64,000 bases of DNA from Intestinibacter sp964449895 (GCA_964449895.1 CAYVBY010000007.1:1-64000), one strand, 5' to 3'. Shown: positions 1 to 8,920, counted from the first letter of the stretch. Notes: generated by a model from the letters alone, not told the origin. Numbers and translations are program-made.

Positions 1-1154
1 GTTTCTTTGTATTTATCCATTAAATCTCTACCAGTTTCATCCATTATTTTAACTATTTGGTCGAATTTAACATGATGGTATCCATCAGATAATAATGCAT
101 AGTTAGCACCGTCTAATGCTCTTTGTGCACCCATTGCATTTCTTTCTATACAAGGTATTTGAACATATCCATAAGCAGGGTCACAAGTCATACCTAAGTG
201 ATGTTCTAATCCTATTTCTGCAGCATATTCTATTTTTCTAAGTGGTCCACCTTTGATGAATGCAGTTGCAGCTGCTGCCATAGCACAAGCAACACCAACT
301 TCACCTTGACATCCAACTTCAGCACCTGATACAGAAGCGTTTTGTTTAACTACAACACCTATTAATCCAGCTACTGCAAGACCTTCTTCTATAGCTTCAT
401 CGTCAAATCCATAATAATCTTGTAATGTAAATAATACAGCTGGTAATACACCTGCAGATCCACAAGTTGGAGCAGTTACTATTTCAAATCCAGATGCATT
501 TTGTTCAGAAACTGCTAAAGCATAAGCATAAACCATAGATGTAAGTTGTTTGCTAACTTTGTATTGTCTGTAGAAACTTCTAGCTTTTCTAGCTAATTTT
601 AATTTTCCAGGTATAACTTCTGTAGCTTTTAAACCATCCTCTAATGATTTTCTCATAGCTATTCTTATTTCTTTAAGATAATCCATTATATCATCATCAT
701 CGAACTCTTTAACATAATCAACAAAGTTTTTATGTTTAGCTCTACACCATTCTATGATATCTTCTAAATTATCATGTGGGTATACGCTTGCAGAAGATTG
801 ATCTCTTTTACCTTCTTCAGCTAAAGAACCTCCACCTATTGAGAAAACTTCCCATTCATCTACTACATTTTTGTCAGCATCTAATGCTTCAAATTTCATT
901 CCATTAGTGTGGAATTCTTTAACTACCTCTGGTTGCCAAACAACTTCAACTTCTTTAGGTTCAAGAGTTTTTATTATTATGTAGTCAGTTAAGTGACCTT
1001 CTCCTGTAGCTGCTAAACTTCCGTATAAGTATACTCTAAAGCTAGCTGCATTAGGATTTTTTTCATTAAATATTTTAGCAGCTCTTTGTGGTCCCATTGT
1101 GTGTGAGCTTGATGGTCCAGGACCAATTTTATAAAGTTCTTTTAGTGATTCCAT
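1..1154 (-). CDS. L-serine ammonia-lyase, single-chain, 3' end cut off
   Basis: Deaminates L-serine to pyruvate and ammonia in the cytosol using an oxygen-labile iron-sulfur cluster. The visible 384 residues begin with MESLKELYKIGPGPSSSHTM, the GPSSSHT signature of the beta domain, and continue into the alpha domain with TAPTCGSAGVLPAV, GCQGEVGVACAM and GLEHHLGMTCDP, which carry cysteines typical of cluster ligands. Both domains lie on one chain, as in the single-polypeptide enzymes. ATG at 1154 follows AGGAGGAAAG at good spacing. The frame stays open to base 1, so the C-terminus lies outside the window. It is divergent from the lysine genes. Confidence 0.93.
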   Translation of the reverse strand, partial: MESLKELYKIGPGPSSSHTMGPQRAAKIFNEKNPNAASFRVYLYGSLAATGEGHLTDYIIIKTLEPKEVEVVWQPEVVKEFHTNGMKFEALDADKNVVDEWEVFSIGGGSLAEEGKRDQSSASVYPHDNLEDIIEWCRAKHKNFVDYVKEFDDDDIMDYLKEIRIAMRKSLEDGLKATEVIPGKLKLARKARSFYRQYKVSKQLTSMVYAYALAVSEQNASGFEIVTAPTCGSAGVLPAVLFTLQDYYGFDDEAIEEGLAVAGLIGVVVKQNASVSGAEVGCQGEVGVACAMAAAATAFIKGGPLRKIEYAAEIGLEHHLGMTCDPAYGYVQIPCIERNAMGAQRALDGANYALLSDGYHHVKFDQIVKIMDETGRDLMDKYKE

Positions 1155-1497
1155 AAAACTTTCCTCCTAGTAAATTTCCTTTTTCTATTTAAATTTTAAT
1201 ATAATAATCATATTACTATTTAAAAATTTTTAACAACTAATATATCATAAATTATATTAGCTTCTTTTTCAATAACATACTTAATAAAAATAATTTTTTA
1301 TTATTATAAAGTAGCAATTAAAAAATCTTATATACTAAGTATACCTTTTTTATCAAATAAATTACATACATATTTTCAATTTACATAATTTTACATTGAT
1401 ATAAATTACTTTTTTAATTAAAATCATAAATTAACTTATTAATTTAAGTAAGATTAAATATTTATTGTTATTTTTTTATCTATTTTTTTTTAAATTT
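1155..1497. other. AT-rich spacer upstream of serine lyase and lysine riboswitch
   Basis: No open frame with a ribosome binding site is seen here. The region is extremely AT-rich and must hold the minus-strand promoter of the serine ammonia-lyase, which I could not pin down. Confidence 0.5.
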
Positions 1498-1526
1498 TTG
1501 TTGCTTTTTATAAATAATTGTACTAA
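1498..1526 (+). promoter_or_regulatory. Putative sigma-A promoter of the lysine genes
   Basis: TTGTTG at 1498-1503 and TACTAA at 1521-1526 are separated by 17 bases, placing transcription start a few tens of bases before the riboswitch. Both boxes deviate from consensus, so this is a moderate prediction. Confidence 0.45.
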
Positions 1527-1562
1527 CATTAACATAACAACTTATTTCAAAACACAAAAATA

Positions 1563-1735
1563 ACTGACCTAAGTAGAGGTGCAATGATTAATAGTAAATA
1601 ATACTAGCTGGCGAGCGTTTATTATTATTGAAAGGATGATTTGCCGAAGTATATATCTTGGCGAAGATATATGCTGGGTTCATATAAAATATATATGAGA
1701 CTGTCACTTTATTTAAGTGGGGAGCTACAGGTTTG
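1563..1735 (+). promoter_or_regulatory. Lysine riboswitch (L box)
   Basis: The region holds the conserved L-box landmarks in order: AGAGGTGC near the 5' end, AAGGATGATTTGCCGAAG in the middle, a GGGTT segment, ACTGTC, and GGGGAGCTAC at the 3' end. Family knowledge: it binds lysine and switches off lysine biosynthesis or transport genes. Here it lies 5' of asd, the first gene of the lysine pathway, and is followed directly by an intrinsic terminator, so control is probably by transcription attenuation. Confidence 0.93.
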
Positions 1736-1755
1736 CTTTGACTTCTGATATTAAT

Positions 1756-1783
1756 GTACAAAGTATTCCTTTGTACGTTTTTT
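1756..1783 (+). terminator. Riboswitch attenuator terminator
   Basis: GTACAAAG and CTTTGTAC form an 8-bp stem with a 5-base loop, followed by G and six T. A CTTTG at about 1736-1740, just after the aptamer, could pair with CAAAG in the left arm as the competing antiterminator; that pairing is inferred. Confidence 0.88.
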
Positions 1784-1911
1784 AGTCTAAGAGCTAAAAA
1801 ACCATTCTTTAAGTATTCTTTACATCCGTTTCTCCCTTATTTTTATATTTATATCTTTTGGTTAGTAATTTATAATCAGAAAACACTAAAAATTTTAAGA
1901 GGTGATATATT

Positions 1912-2916
1912 ATGAAAAAAATTAATATAGCTTTAGTAGGAGCTACAGGTATGGTTGGTAGAACTTTTATAAAAGTTCTTGAAGAAAGAAAACTTCCAAT
2001 AGAAAATATTTATTTCTTTTCTTCTAAAAAATCAGCAGGTTCAACAATATCTTTCGCTGGAAAAGATTATATAGTAGAAGAATTAACTGAAACTGCTTTT
2101 GACGGAAAAAATATTCAAATAGCTTTATTCTCTGCTGGTGGAGCTACTAGTGAAAAATTTGCTCCAATCGCTGCTTCAAAAGGAATAATAGTAGTAGATA
2201 ACTCAGCTCAATGGAGAATGGATCCTGATGTTCCACTTATAGTTCCTGAAGTAAACCCAGAAGCCATAAAAGAAATAAAAAAAGGTATAATAGCTAACCC
2301 TAACTGTTCTACTATACAAGCTATGGTTCCTCTTAAACCTTTACATGAAAAATACGGCTTAAAAAGAATAGTTTACTCTACTTATCAAGCAGTTTCTGGT
2401 TCAGGAGTTAGAGGAGTACAAGATTTAGAAGATGGAATTAACGGTAAACCAAACCAATTCTATCCTCACCAAATAGCATTTAACTGTTTACCTCATATAG
2501 ATGTATTTATGGATAACGGTTATACTAAAGAAGAAATGAAAATGATAAACGAAACTAAAAAAATATTCAATGATGATAGTATAAAAGTTACTGCTACAAC
2601 AGTTAGAGTTCCAGTTAGAGGTGCTCATAGTGAATCTATAAATATTGAATTTAACAAAGAATTCGATCTTGATGAACTTGTTGAAGATATAAAAAATGCT
2701 GAAGGTGTTGTATTAGTTGACAACCCAGCAAATGACGAATATCCTCTTGCTTTAGATGCAGAAGGACATGATGAAGTATTTGTTGGTAGAATAAGAAGAG
2801 ACTTTAGTGTTGATAATGGAATCAACCTATGGGTAGTTGCAGATAATATCAGAAAAGGTGCTGCTACTAATGCAGTACAAATTGCTGAATTATTATTAAA
2901 ATCAGATTTAGTTTAA
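1912..2916 (+). CDS. asd: Aspartate-semialdehyde dehydrogenase
   Basis: Reduces aspartyl-phosphate to aspartate semialdehyde with NADPH, the branch-point step for lysine, threonine and methionine. The 334 residues open with the nucleotide-binding motif VGATGMVG. The active-site cysteine lies in ANPNCSTIQ, and SGSGVRG plus RVPVRGAHSE are further family motifs. Length is normal. ATG is preceded by AAGAGGTGATATATT. It is the first gene after the lysine riboswitch, so lysine should repress it. The dispersed two-hairpin repeat separates it from dapA. Confidence 0.97.
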   Translation: MKKINIALVGATGMVGRTFIKVLEERKLPIENIYFFSSKKSAGSTISFAGKDYIVEELTETAFDGKNIQIALFSAGGATSEKFAPIAASKGIIVVDNSAQWRMDPDVPLIVPEVNPEAIKEIKKGIIANPNCSTIQAMVPLKPLHEKYGLKRIVYSTYQAVSGSGVRGVQDLEDGINGKPNQFYPHQIAFNCLPHIDVFMDNGYTKEEMKMINETKKIFNDDSIKVTATTVRVPVRGAHSESINIEFNKEFDLDELVEDIKNAEGVVLVDNPANDEYPLALDAEGHDEVFVGRIRRDFSVDNGINLWVVADNIRKGAATNAVQIAELLLKSDLV

Positions 2917-2964
2917 AGTATTTAGTTTTTTATAATAATAAATAATAAGTTATTATATAATAAT

Positions 2965-3076
2965 AAAGAAATCTTTATTATAAAGATCTTTTATGTAGAT
3001 TTCTTTAAAACACATTGACGGAAATTATAATTATCCACAGTTTTAAATGAATATAATTTCCTATGTGTTATAAAAA
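2965..3076 (+). repeat. Dispersed two-hairpin repeat, copy A
   Basis: Left hairpin 2965-3006 has arms AAAGAAATCT and AGATTTCTTT. Right hairpin about 3009-3069 pairs AACACAT..GGAAATTATA with TATAATTTCCTATGTGTT. TTATCCACA, a perfect DnaA-box sequence, lies in its loop at 3031-3039. It sits between asd and dapA in coding orientation. Confidence 0.85.
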
Positions 3077-3114
3077 TATAATTATTTTTATATATAAATA
3101 AGGAGGAAATATTT

Positions 3115-4002
3115 ATGATATTTACAGGTTCTGCAGTTGCATTAGTTACACCATTTAATGAAGATGATACACCTAACTTTGATAAAATAAAAGAATTAGT
3201 TGAATACCATATAGCTAACGGAACGGATGCTATAGTTGCTACAGGTACTACTGGAGAAGCTAGTACTATGACAGATGAAGACCAATTAAACGTTATAAAA
3301 TGTGTAGTTGATACAGTAAATAAAAGAATACCAGTTATAGCAGGAGCTAGTACAAATGATACTAGACATTCAATGCAATTAGCTAAAGGTGCTCAAGATG
3401 TTGGTGCTGATGCTTTATTAGTAATAACTCCATATTACAACAAAGCTAATAGAACAGGTCTTAAAGCTCACTTTAAAGCTATAGCTAGTGCAGTAGATAT
3501 TCCAATAATACTATACAATGTTCCTGGAAGAACAGGTGTTAATATAGCTCCAGATTTAGTTGCTGAACTTGCTAACGAATGTGAAAACATAGTTGCAATT
3601 AAAGAAGCTAGTGGAGATATAGCTCAAGTTGCTGAAATAGCTAGATTAGTTCCAGAAGATTTTGCTATATACTCTGGAAATGACGATTCAATAACTCCAT
3701 TATTATCTTTAGGAGGTAAAGGTGTTATATCTGTTTTAGCAAATGTTTGTCCTAAAGAAACTCATGATTTAGTAGCTAAATTTATGGAAGGCGATGTTAA
3801 AGGTTCTTGTAAAATACAACTTGATCTAAAAGCTCTTATAGATGCTTTATTCATAGAAGTAAATCCAGTTCCAGTTAAAACTGCTATGAACTTATTAGGA
3901 TTTGAAGTGGGTCATTTAAAATTACCACTTGGAGAAATGTCTCCTAAAAACTTAGAAATTCTAAAACAAGAATTAATAAATGCTGGACTTACAGTAAAAT
4001 AA
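3115..4002 (+). CDS. dapA: 4-hydroxy-tetrahydrodipicolinate synthase
   Basis: Condenses pyruvate with aspartate semialdehyde, the committed step to diaminopimelate and lysine. The 295 residues carry the TIM-barrel motifs of the family: ATGTTGEASTM (pyruvate-binding threonines), YNVPGRTG (catalytic tyrosine) and AIKEASGD (Schiff-base lysine). Length is normal. A strong AAGGAGGAAATATTT precedes the ATG. It follows asd and the first dispersed repeat. Lysine feedback cannot be judged from sequence alone. Confidence 0.97.
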   Translation: MIFTGSAVALVTPFNEDDTPNFDKIKELVEYHIANGTDAIVATGTTGEASTMTDEDQLNVIKCVVDTVNKRIPVIAGASTNDTRHSMQLAKGAQDVGADALLVITPYYNKANRTGLKAHFKAIASAVDIPIILYNVPGRTGVNIAPDLVAELANECENIVAIKEASGDIAQVAEIARLVPEDFAIYSGNDDSITPLLSLGGKGVISVLANVCPKETHDLVAKFMEGDVKGSCKIQLDLKALIDALFIEVNPVPVKTAMNLLGFEVGHLKLPLGEMSPKNLEILKQELINAGLTVK

Positions 4003-4065
4003 CAAATTATTGGTTTAAAATATATAAAGACGCCAAATGGTTTAATTTAAAAGATTGATTTAAAC

Positions 4066-4091
4066 AGGGAAGAATCATTTGATTCTTCCTT
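4066..4091 (+). other. Intercistronic hairpin between dapA and dapB
   Basis: Arms 4066-4076 and 4081-4091 pair over 11 positions around an ATTT loop. No T-run follows, so it is more likely an RNA-stability or processing hairpin than a full terminator. Confidence 0.6.
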
Positions 4092-4125
4092 GAAATAAAT
4101 TTAATCTAATTAGGAGGTGCAATAA

Positions 4126-4869
4126 TTGAAAATTATAATAAATGGATACGATGGAACAATGGGACAAGTATTAACAAAATGTATCTTAAATGACGAACAA
4201 TTAAGTTTAGTTGCTGGTGTAAGTAAAACACATCACGATAATAATCAATTCAGCACTTATACAAATTTTTCTGAAATAAAAGAAGAAGCTGATGTTGTTA
4301 TAGATTTTTCAAATCCACTTGCATTAGACGGTATATTAGAATACTGTCTTAATACAAAAACACCTGTAGTACTTGCTACTACTGGATATAATGACGAAGA
4401 AATGGCAAAAATACATGAAGCTTCAAAAGAAATACCTATATTTTTATCATTTAATATGTCACTTGGTGTAAATATTTTACTTAAATTAGTAAAAGAAGCT
4501 GCTAAAAATTTAGCTGGATTTGATATAGAAATAATAGAAAAACACCACAACAAAAAATTAGACTCACCTAGTGGTACGGCTGTAATGATTGCAAATGCCG
4601 TAAAAGAAGTAAGAGAACAATCTGAATTTATTTACGGAAGACATGGTCGCACAGGTAAAAGAACAGAAAATGAAGTTGGTATACACGCTATAAGAGGTGG
4701 TACTATAGTTGGAGAACATAGTGCAATATTTGCTGGTAATGATGAAATACTAGAAATAAATCACTCAGCTCGTTCTAAAAATGTATTTGCAGAAGGTGCT
4801 ATAGCAGCTGCAAAATACTTAATCAACCAACACCCAGGATTTTACAATATGGATGATATGTTAGGATAA
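4126..4869 (+). CDS. dapB: 4-hydroxy-tetrahydrodipicolinate reductase
   Basis: Reduces the DapA product to tetrahydrodipicolinate with NAD(P)H. The 247-residue protein has the N-terminal dinucleotide motif INGYDGTMGQ, the core segment DFSNP, and the active-site signature EKHHNKKLDSPSGTA. The start is TTG at 4126, placed by AGGAGGTG seven bases upstream; no ATG is near the expected N-terminus. Third gene of the lysine cluster; another dispersed repeat follows it. Confidence 0.96.
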   Translation: MKIIINGYDGTMGQVLTKCILNDEQLSLVAGVSKTHHDNNQFSTYTNFSEIKEEADVVIDFSNPLALDGILEYCLNTKTPVVLATTGYNDEEMAKIHEASKEIPIFLSFNMSLGVNILLKLVKEAAKNLAGFDIEIIEKHHNKKLDSPSGTAVMIANAVKEVREQSEFIYGRHGRTGKRTENEVGIHAIRGGTIVGEHSAIFAGNDEILEINHSARSKNVFAEGAIAAAKYLINQHPGFYNMDDMLG

Positions 4870-4888
4870 TAAATTTAAATAATTATAT

Positions 4889-5003
4889 AAATAAATCTTT
4901 ATTCTAAAAATATTTTAAAGATATATATTTATTTAAAGCACATGGATAGAAATTATAATTATTACAAATTTTAAATCAATATAATTTCCTATGTGTTATA
5001 AAA
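4889..5003 (+). repeat. Dispersed two-hairpin repeat, copy B
   Basis: Diverged full-length copy between dapB and dapH. The left arms are AAATAAAT and ATTTATTT. The right hairpin keeps GAAATTATAATTAT and TATAATTTCCTATGTGTT, but the DnaA-box position reads TTATTACAA. Arm changes in the left hairpin keep pairing (G to T against C to A). Confidence 0.8.
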
Positions 5004-5121
5004 AATAAAAAAATTTATTTTATTTATAAAAAAAATTAGTATAATAAATACATACTCTATTATTAATTATAAAATTAATAATAGTTTACTGCAAAAATAA
5101 CAAATAAAAAGGAGATTAATA

Positions 5122-5829
5122 ATGTTAGATTTAAATGATGCTTACGCAATTGCCAAATTTATAAAAGATGCAGAAAAACAAACACCAGTTAAAGTTTATG
5201 TTTCTACTACTGGTGAAATAGCTAAATCAGAAAACTTCAAAGTTTTTGGAAACAATGGAGAATACACTTTAATAGGAGACTACAAAACTATAATGGATGC
5301 TATAGCTCCTATAAAAGAACAAATAACTGATATGTATGTAGAAAATACAGCTAGAAACTCTGCTATTCCTATGATAAATATGTTAAATATAGACGCTAGA
5401 ATAGAACCAGGTGCTATTATAAGAGATATGGTTACTATAGAAAAAAATGCAGTAGTAATGATGGGTGCTGTTATAAACATAGGTGCTGTTATAGGCGAAG
5501 GTACTATGGTAGATATGAACGCAGTAGTTGGTGCTAGAGGTACATTAGGTAAAAATGTTCATCTAGGTGCTTGTTCAGTTGTTGCAGGTGTTTTAGAACC
5601 ACCTTCAGCTACTCCAGTTATAATAGAAGATGATGTTGTAATAGGAGCTAACTGTGTAATATTAGAAGGTGTAAGAATAGGTAAAGGTGCTGTTGTTGCA
5701 GCTGGATCTGTTGTTACAAAAGATGTTGAACCAGGTGCTGTTGTTGCAGGTTCTCCAGCTAAAGTAATCAAAATGAAAGACGAAAAAACTGCTGGTAAAA
5801 CTCAATTAATGGATGATTTAAGAGGATAA
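5122..5829 (+). CDS. dapH: Tetrahydrodipicolinate N-acetyltransferase
   Basis: Acetylates tetrahydrodipicolinate with acetyl-CoA in the acetyl branch of diaminopimelate synthesis. At 235 residues it matches the acetyltransferase (DapH, often annotated dapD in Firmicutes) rather than the longer succinyltransferase. Residues about 1-80 are the DapH N-terminal domain; 85-200 are left-handed beta-helix hexapeptide repeats such as IGAVIGEGTMVDMNA and IGANCVILEGVRIG. RBS AAAGGAG precedes the ATG. Last gene of the cluster; the aminotransferase, deacetylase and epimerase steps are not in the window. Confidence 0.95.
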   Translation: MLDLNDAYAIAKFIKDAEKQTPVKVYVSTTGEIAKSENFKVFGNNGEYTLIGDYKTIMDAIAPIKEQITDMYVENTARNSAIPMINMLNIDARIEPGAIIRDMVTIEKNAVVMMGAVINIGAVIGEGTMVDMNAVVGARGTLGKNVHLGACSVVAGVLEPPSATPVIIEDDVVIGANCVILEGVRIGKGAVVAAGSVVTKDVEPGAVVAGSPAKVIKMKDEKTAGKTQLMDDLRG

Positions 5830-5849
5830 TCAATAATAATATAATAATA

Positions 5850-5878
5850 AAAAGTAGCCTTTACTTGGCTACTTTTTT
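5850..5878. terminator. Bidirectional terminator between dapH and the hexuronate operon
   Basis: AAAAGTAGCC and GGCTACTTTT form a 10-bp stem with a short loop and T-rich flanks on both strands. It can stop the plus-strand lysine genes and the minus-strand hexuronate operon. Confidence 0.92.
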
Positions 5879-5880
5879 AA

Positions 5881-5940
5881 TTAAACCTTATAATTTTTAT
5901 GAGAGTTTGAAGTTTTTTCTGTAAATCCAGCAATCTTCAT
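5881..5940 (-). CDS. 19-residue ORF after kdgA, possible gene remnant
   Basis: Encodes MKIAGFTEKTSNSHKNYKV. The ATG starts two bases after the kdgA stop codon, with AAAGGAG, lying in the kdgA 3' end, at good spacing, so it can be translated. The stop lies next to the operon terminator. It is too short for any known domain. It may be the start of a lost downstream gene; a KDG kinase would be expected in such an operon, but the resemblance is too short to prove this. Confidence 0.35.
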   Translation of the reverse strand: MKIAGFTEKTSNSHKNYKV

Positions 5941-5942
5941 TA

Positions 5943-6590
5943 TTATGCTCCTTTAGCTTCGTTGAATTTAGCTATATAATTTTTACAAATAGAAGTTATT
6001 TCGTCAAATTTTCCTTCTTCTCCAAGTTTATTTAGCTCTCCACCTATTCCAATTGCATCAACACCTGCTTTAACCCAAGTATCTATATTATCTATATTAA
6101 CTCCGCCTGTTACCATAACATTTGCATATGGAAGAGGACCTTTTATAGCCTTCACATAACTTGAATCGAAGGCACTTCCTGGAAATAACTTAACAAAATC
6201 TACACCAGCTTCATGTGCAGTTATAATTTCATTTATAGTCATAACTCCTGGCAAATAAGGAACTTTATATCTATTACATATTTTTGCAGTCTCTATATCA
6301 AAAGCAGGTGACACTATATATTTAGCTCCAGCAAGCATAGCAGCTCTTGCAGTTTCTGCATCTAAAACAGTTCCTGCACCTATTACGACATCATCTTGCC
6401 CTTCATATATTTCACTAATTTCTTTGATTATATCATTAGCAAATTTATTTGTATAAGTCACCTCTATAGCCTTAACTCCACCTTCTACACAAGCTTTTGA
6501 TATTTCAACTCCTACTTTTCTAGAATTTCCACGAACAACGGCTACTACACCACAATCTCTTAGTGCTTTTAATGTATTTATTTTTATCAT
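5943..6590 (-). CDS. kdgA: KDPG/KHG aldolase
   Basis: Cleaves 2-keto-3-deoxy-6-phosphogluconate to pyruvate and glyceraldehyde-3-phosphate, the last step of hexuronate breakdown. The 215 residues show the class I barrel: catalytic glutamate in GVKAIEVTYTN, VIGAGTVLDAETA, and the Schiff-base lysine in FVKLFPGS. Length is normal. AGGAGAAAATAA precedes the ATG. It ends the seven-gene operon, 12 bases after uxaC. The kinase that makes its substrate is not in the operon. Confidence 0.95.
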   Translation of the reverse strand: MIKINTLKALRDCGVVAVVRGNSRKVGVEISKACVEGGVKAIEVTYTNKFANDIIKEISEIYEGQDDVVIGAGTVLDAETARAAMLAGAKYIVSPAFDIETAKICNRYKVPYLPGVMTINEIITAHEAGVDFVKLFPGSAFDSSYVKAIKGPLPYANVMVTGGVNIDNIDTWVKAGVDAIGIGGELNKLGEEGKFDEITSICKNYIAKFNEAKGA

Positions 6591-6602
6591 TTATTTTCTC
6601 CT

Positions 6603-7997
6603 CTAAAATCCGAAATAATTTAATGCATTATCATGCGAAATATTTTTTATCATTTTTCCTAAAACATTAATGTCATTTGGATATTCACCGTTTGATACCC
6701 ATTCCCCAATTAATTCACACATTATTCTTCTAAAATATTCATGTCTAGTATAAGATAAGAAACTTCTAGAATCTGTCAACATTCCTATAAAATTTCCTAA
6801 TAAACTTAAATTTGCTAAAGAAATCATCTGTTCTCTCATTCCAGCTTTGTGATCATTGAACCACCAAGCAGAACCCTGTTGTATCTTTCCACAAACACCA
6901 GCTTCTTGGAAACACCCGATTAATACTCCTATAGCTGCATTATCAACAGGATTTAAACTATATAATATAGTTTTTGGAAGTTGATTTTCTTTGTTTAACT
7001 CATTTAAATATGATGACAATTGTTCTATTGATACTCTATTATATATCCCGTCAAATCCACTATCTACTCCTAATTTATTAAACATTTTTGTATTATTATC
7101 CCTTGTAACACCAAAATGTAACTGCATAGCCCAACCTAACTTGCTGTACTGTCTCCCCAAATATAACATACAAGCAGTTTTAAATTGCAGCTCTTCTTTT
7201 TCAGAAATTTGTTCTCCTCTTAGAGATTTTTTTAATATATTATCTACAGTTTCATCATCAGCTTTAACATAAGGTATATAAAGTAATCCATGGTCACTTA
7301 TTTTGCAACCTACTTCATTGAAAAATTCCATACGTTTTAAAATTGCTTTTTTCCAAGTATTAAATGAATTTATTTCAACTTCACTCACTTTAGATAATTC
7401 AGCTATGTAATCGTTAAAACCATCCTTTTCTATAGATATAGCCTTATCTGGTCTCCATGTTGGAAGAACTTTTATATTAAAACTTTCATCATTTTTTATA
7501 TCTATGTGATATCTTAAATCATCTACTGGATCATCTGTCGTACATATTAATTCTACATTTGAAGCTTTCATAATACTTCTAGCAGACATAGTTTTTAGTT
7601 TTTTATTACATAAATTCCAAACCTCTTCAGCAGTATCCCCATTTAAAGCTCCTTCATATCCAAAATATCTCTTAAGCTCTAAATGACTCCAGTGATATAA
7701 AGGATTTCCTATTGCTTTTTCTAAAGTTTCAGCCCACTTTTGAAATTTTTCCCTATCTGTAGCATCTCCTGTTATATATTTTTCCTCTACACCATTTGAT
7801 CTCATTTGCCTCCATTTGTAATGGTCTGCACCTAACCAAACTTGAGTTATATTATCAAATTTTTTATCCTCTGCAATTTCCTTAGGATTTATATGGCAAT
7901 GATAATCTATTATTGGCATAGAGCTTGAATATTCATGATAAAGTTTTTTAGATATGTCATTTGATAACAGGAAATCTTTATCCATAAAATTTTTCAT
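6603..7997 (-). CDS. uxaC: Glucuronate/galacturonate isomerase
   Basis: Converts glucuronate to fructuronate (and galacturonate to tagaturonate). The 464 residues start with the family N-terminus; the metal-binding motif IDYHCHINPKEI is at about residues 30-41, and later conserved blocks include GWAMQLHFGVTRDNN and MLTDSRSFLSYTRHEYFRRI. AGGAGAGAAAGTT precedes the ATG. With uxuB and uxuA it supplies the glucuronate route to KDG. Confidence 0.97.
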   Translation of the reverse strand: MKNFMDKDFLLSNDISKKLYHEYSSSMPIIDYHCHINPKEIAEDKKFDNITQVWLGADHYKWRQMRSNGVEEKYITGDATDREKFQKWAETLEKAIGNPLYHWSHLELKRYFGYEGALNGDTAEEVWNLCNKKLKTMSARSIMKASNVELICTTDDPVDDLRYHIDIKNDESFNIKVLPTWRPDKAISIEKDGFNDYIAELSKVSEVEINSFNTWKKAILKRMEFFNEVGCKISDHGLLYIPYVKADDETVDNILKKSLRGEQISEKEELQFKTACMLYLGRQYSKLGWAMQLHFGVTRDNNTKMFNKLGVDSGFDGIYNRVSIEQLSSYLNELNKENQLPKTILYSLNPVDNAAIGVLIGCFQEAGVCGKIQQGSAWWFNDHKAGMREQMISLANLSLLGNFIGMLTDSRSFLSYTRHEYFRRIMCELIGEWVSNGEYPNDINVLGKMIKNISHDNALNYFGF

Positions 7998-8021
7998 AAC
8001 TTTCTCTCCTATTTCTAAAAA

Positions 8022-8861
8022 TTAAATACCTAAAGCAGCCTCAAATTCATCTATAAGCTTTTGTTGGTAATCATCATCAAATTCTCCATCAAATAGTTTT
8101 TTACTAGCCTCTTTTTCTAATCGTTGCCAACTAAAACTTTCTTTGCCAACTATTATTGGATAAAATCTAACTCCATTTTCTAATGCAGCTTTTCTATCTC
8201 CAGGAGCATCACCTACCATCAAAACCTTATCCTTATCGTATCCTTTTTCTAAAAGTTTTTTTATGCAATAAGATTTTGAACCAGCTTCTTGGCATAATAA
8301 AACTCTACAACAATCTTTAATTTTATGTTTTGTCCATTCTGAATTGACTGCCTGTCCATTTGCCGAAGAAACAGCAGTTAAATCTGCAAATTCACTAAGC
8401 TTCTCCATAGCTTCTTTAACATTTTCAAAAGGCATATCATTTTCTTGTAACTCAACTATAGATAAATTGACATGTATACTCCAAAGTAGCGCTCTTTCCA
8501 TACAATCATTTCTTTTTTCCTGACATTTTTCAAATAAAGCAGGGTTTGATAAACTATGTGATTTTTCAACCCAAATTTCGAATTCCTCTAGCCCTTCAAA
8601 TTTAATATTTTTTCTATTGCTCATCTCTCTTAAAGCCATAGCCAAACCTTTAAATCTATTTATTCCTCTTGTTTTTGTAAATAAATTTATTTGATTCCAA
8701 TATTCTAAAGCCTCTTGTTTATACTCTTCTAATTCATAAGACTTTATAAATTCTGGTCCAAATGAATTAAAATGTTTTGAATTCATAGTATCCATAGCAC
8801 AGCCATCTGAATCTATACAAATTAGATAATCTTTTTCTTTTTTATAATCAAAATATCCCAT
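8022..8861 (-). CDS. HAD-superfamily hydrolase in the hexuronate operon
   Basis: A 279-residue HAD phosphatase-like protein. Motif I is CIDSDGCAMDT (nucleophile D17, acid/base D19), motif II is in AVSSANG, and motif IV is MVGDAPGDRKAA, all intact, so it should be an active phosphohydrolase. The substrate is unknown. It lies between the GH3 gene and uxaC with an AAGGAG ribosome site, so it should be co-expressed with uronate catabolism, perhaps clearing phosphorylated sugar by-products; that role is inferred. Confidence 0.85.
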   Translation of the reverse strand: MGYFDYKKEKDYLICIDSDGCAMDTMNSKHFNSFGPEFIKSYELEEYKQEALEYWNQINLFTKTRGINRFKGLAMALREMSNRKNIKFEGLEEFEIWVEKSHSLSNPALFEKCQEKRNDCMERALLWSIHVNLSIVELQENDMPFENVKEAMEKLSEFADLTAVSSANGQAVNSEWTKHKIKDCCRVLLCQEAGSKSYCIKKLLEKGYDKDKVLMVGDAPGDRKAALENGVRFYPIIVGKESFSWQRLEKEASKKLFDGEFDDDYQQKLIDEFEAALGI

Positions 8862-8884
8862 AATTTCTCCTTCACTTATATAAG

Positions 8885-8920
8885 AAATTTAAATATATAA
8901 ATTTCTATGTGTTATAAAAT
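8885..8920 (+). repeat. Dispersed repeat, truncated copy E
   Basis: Keeps only a shortened right hairpin (AGAAATTT paired with AAATTTCT) and the conserved end CTATGTGTTATAAAA. The inner loop and left hairpin are missing. It lies between GH3 and HAD genes, antisense to them. Confidence 0.65.
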
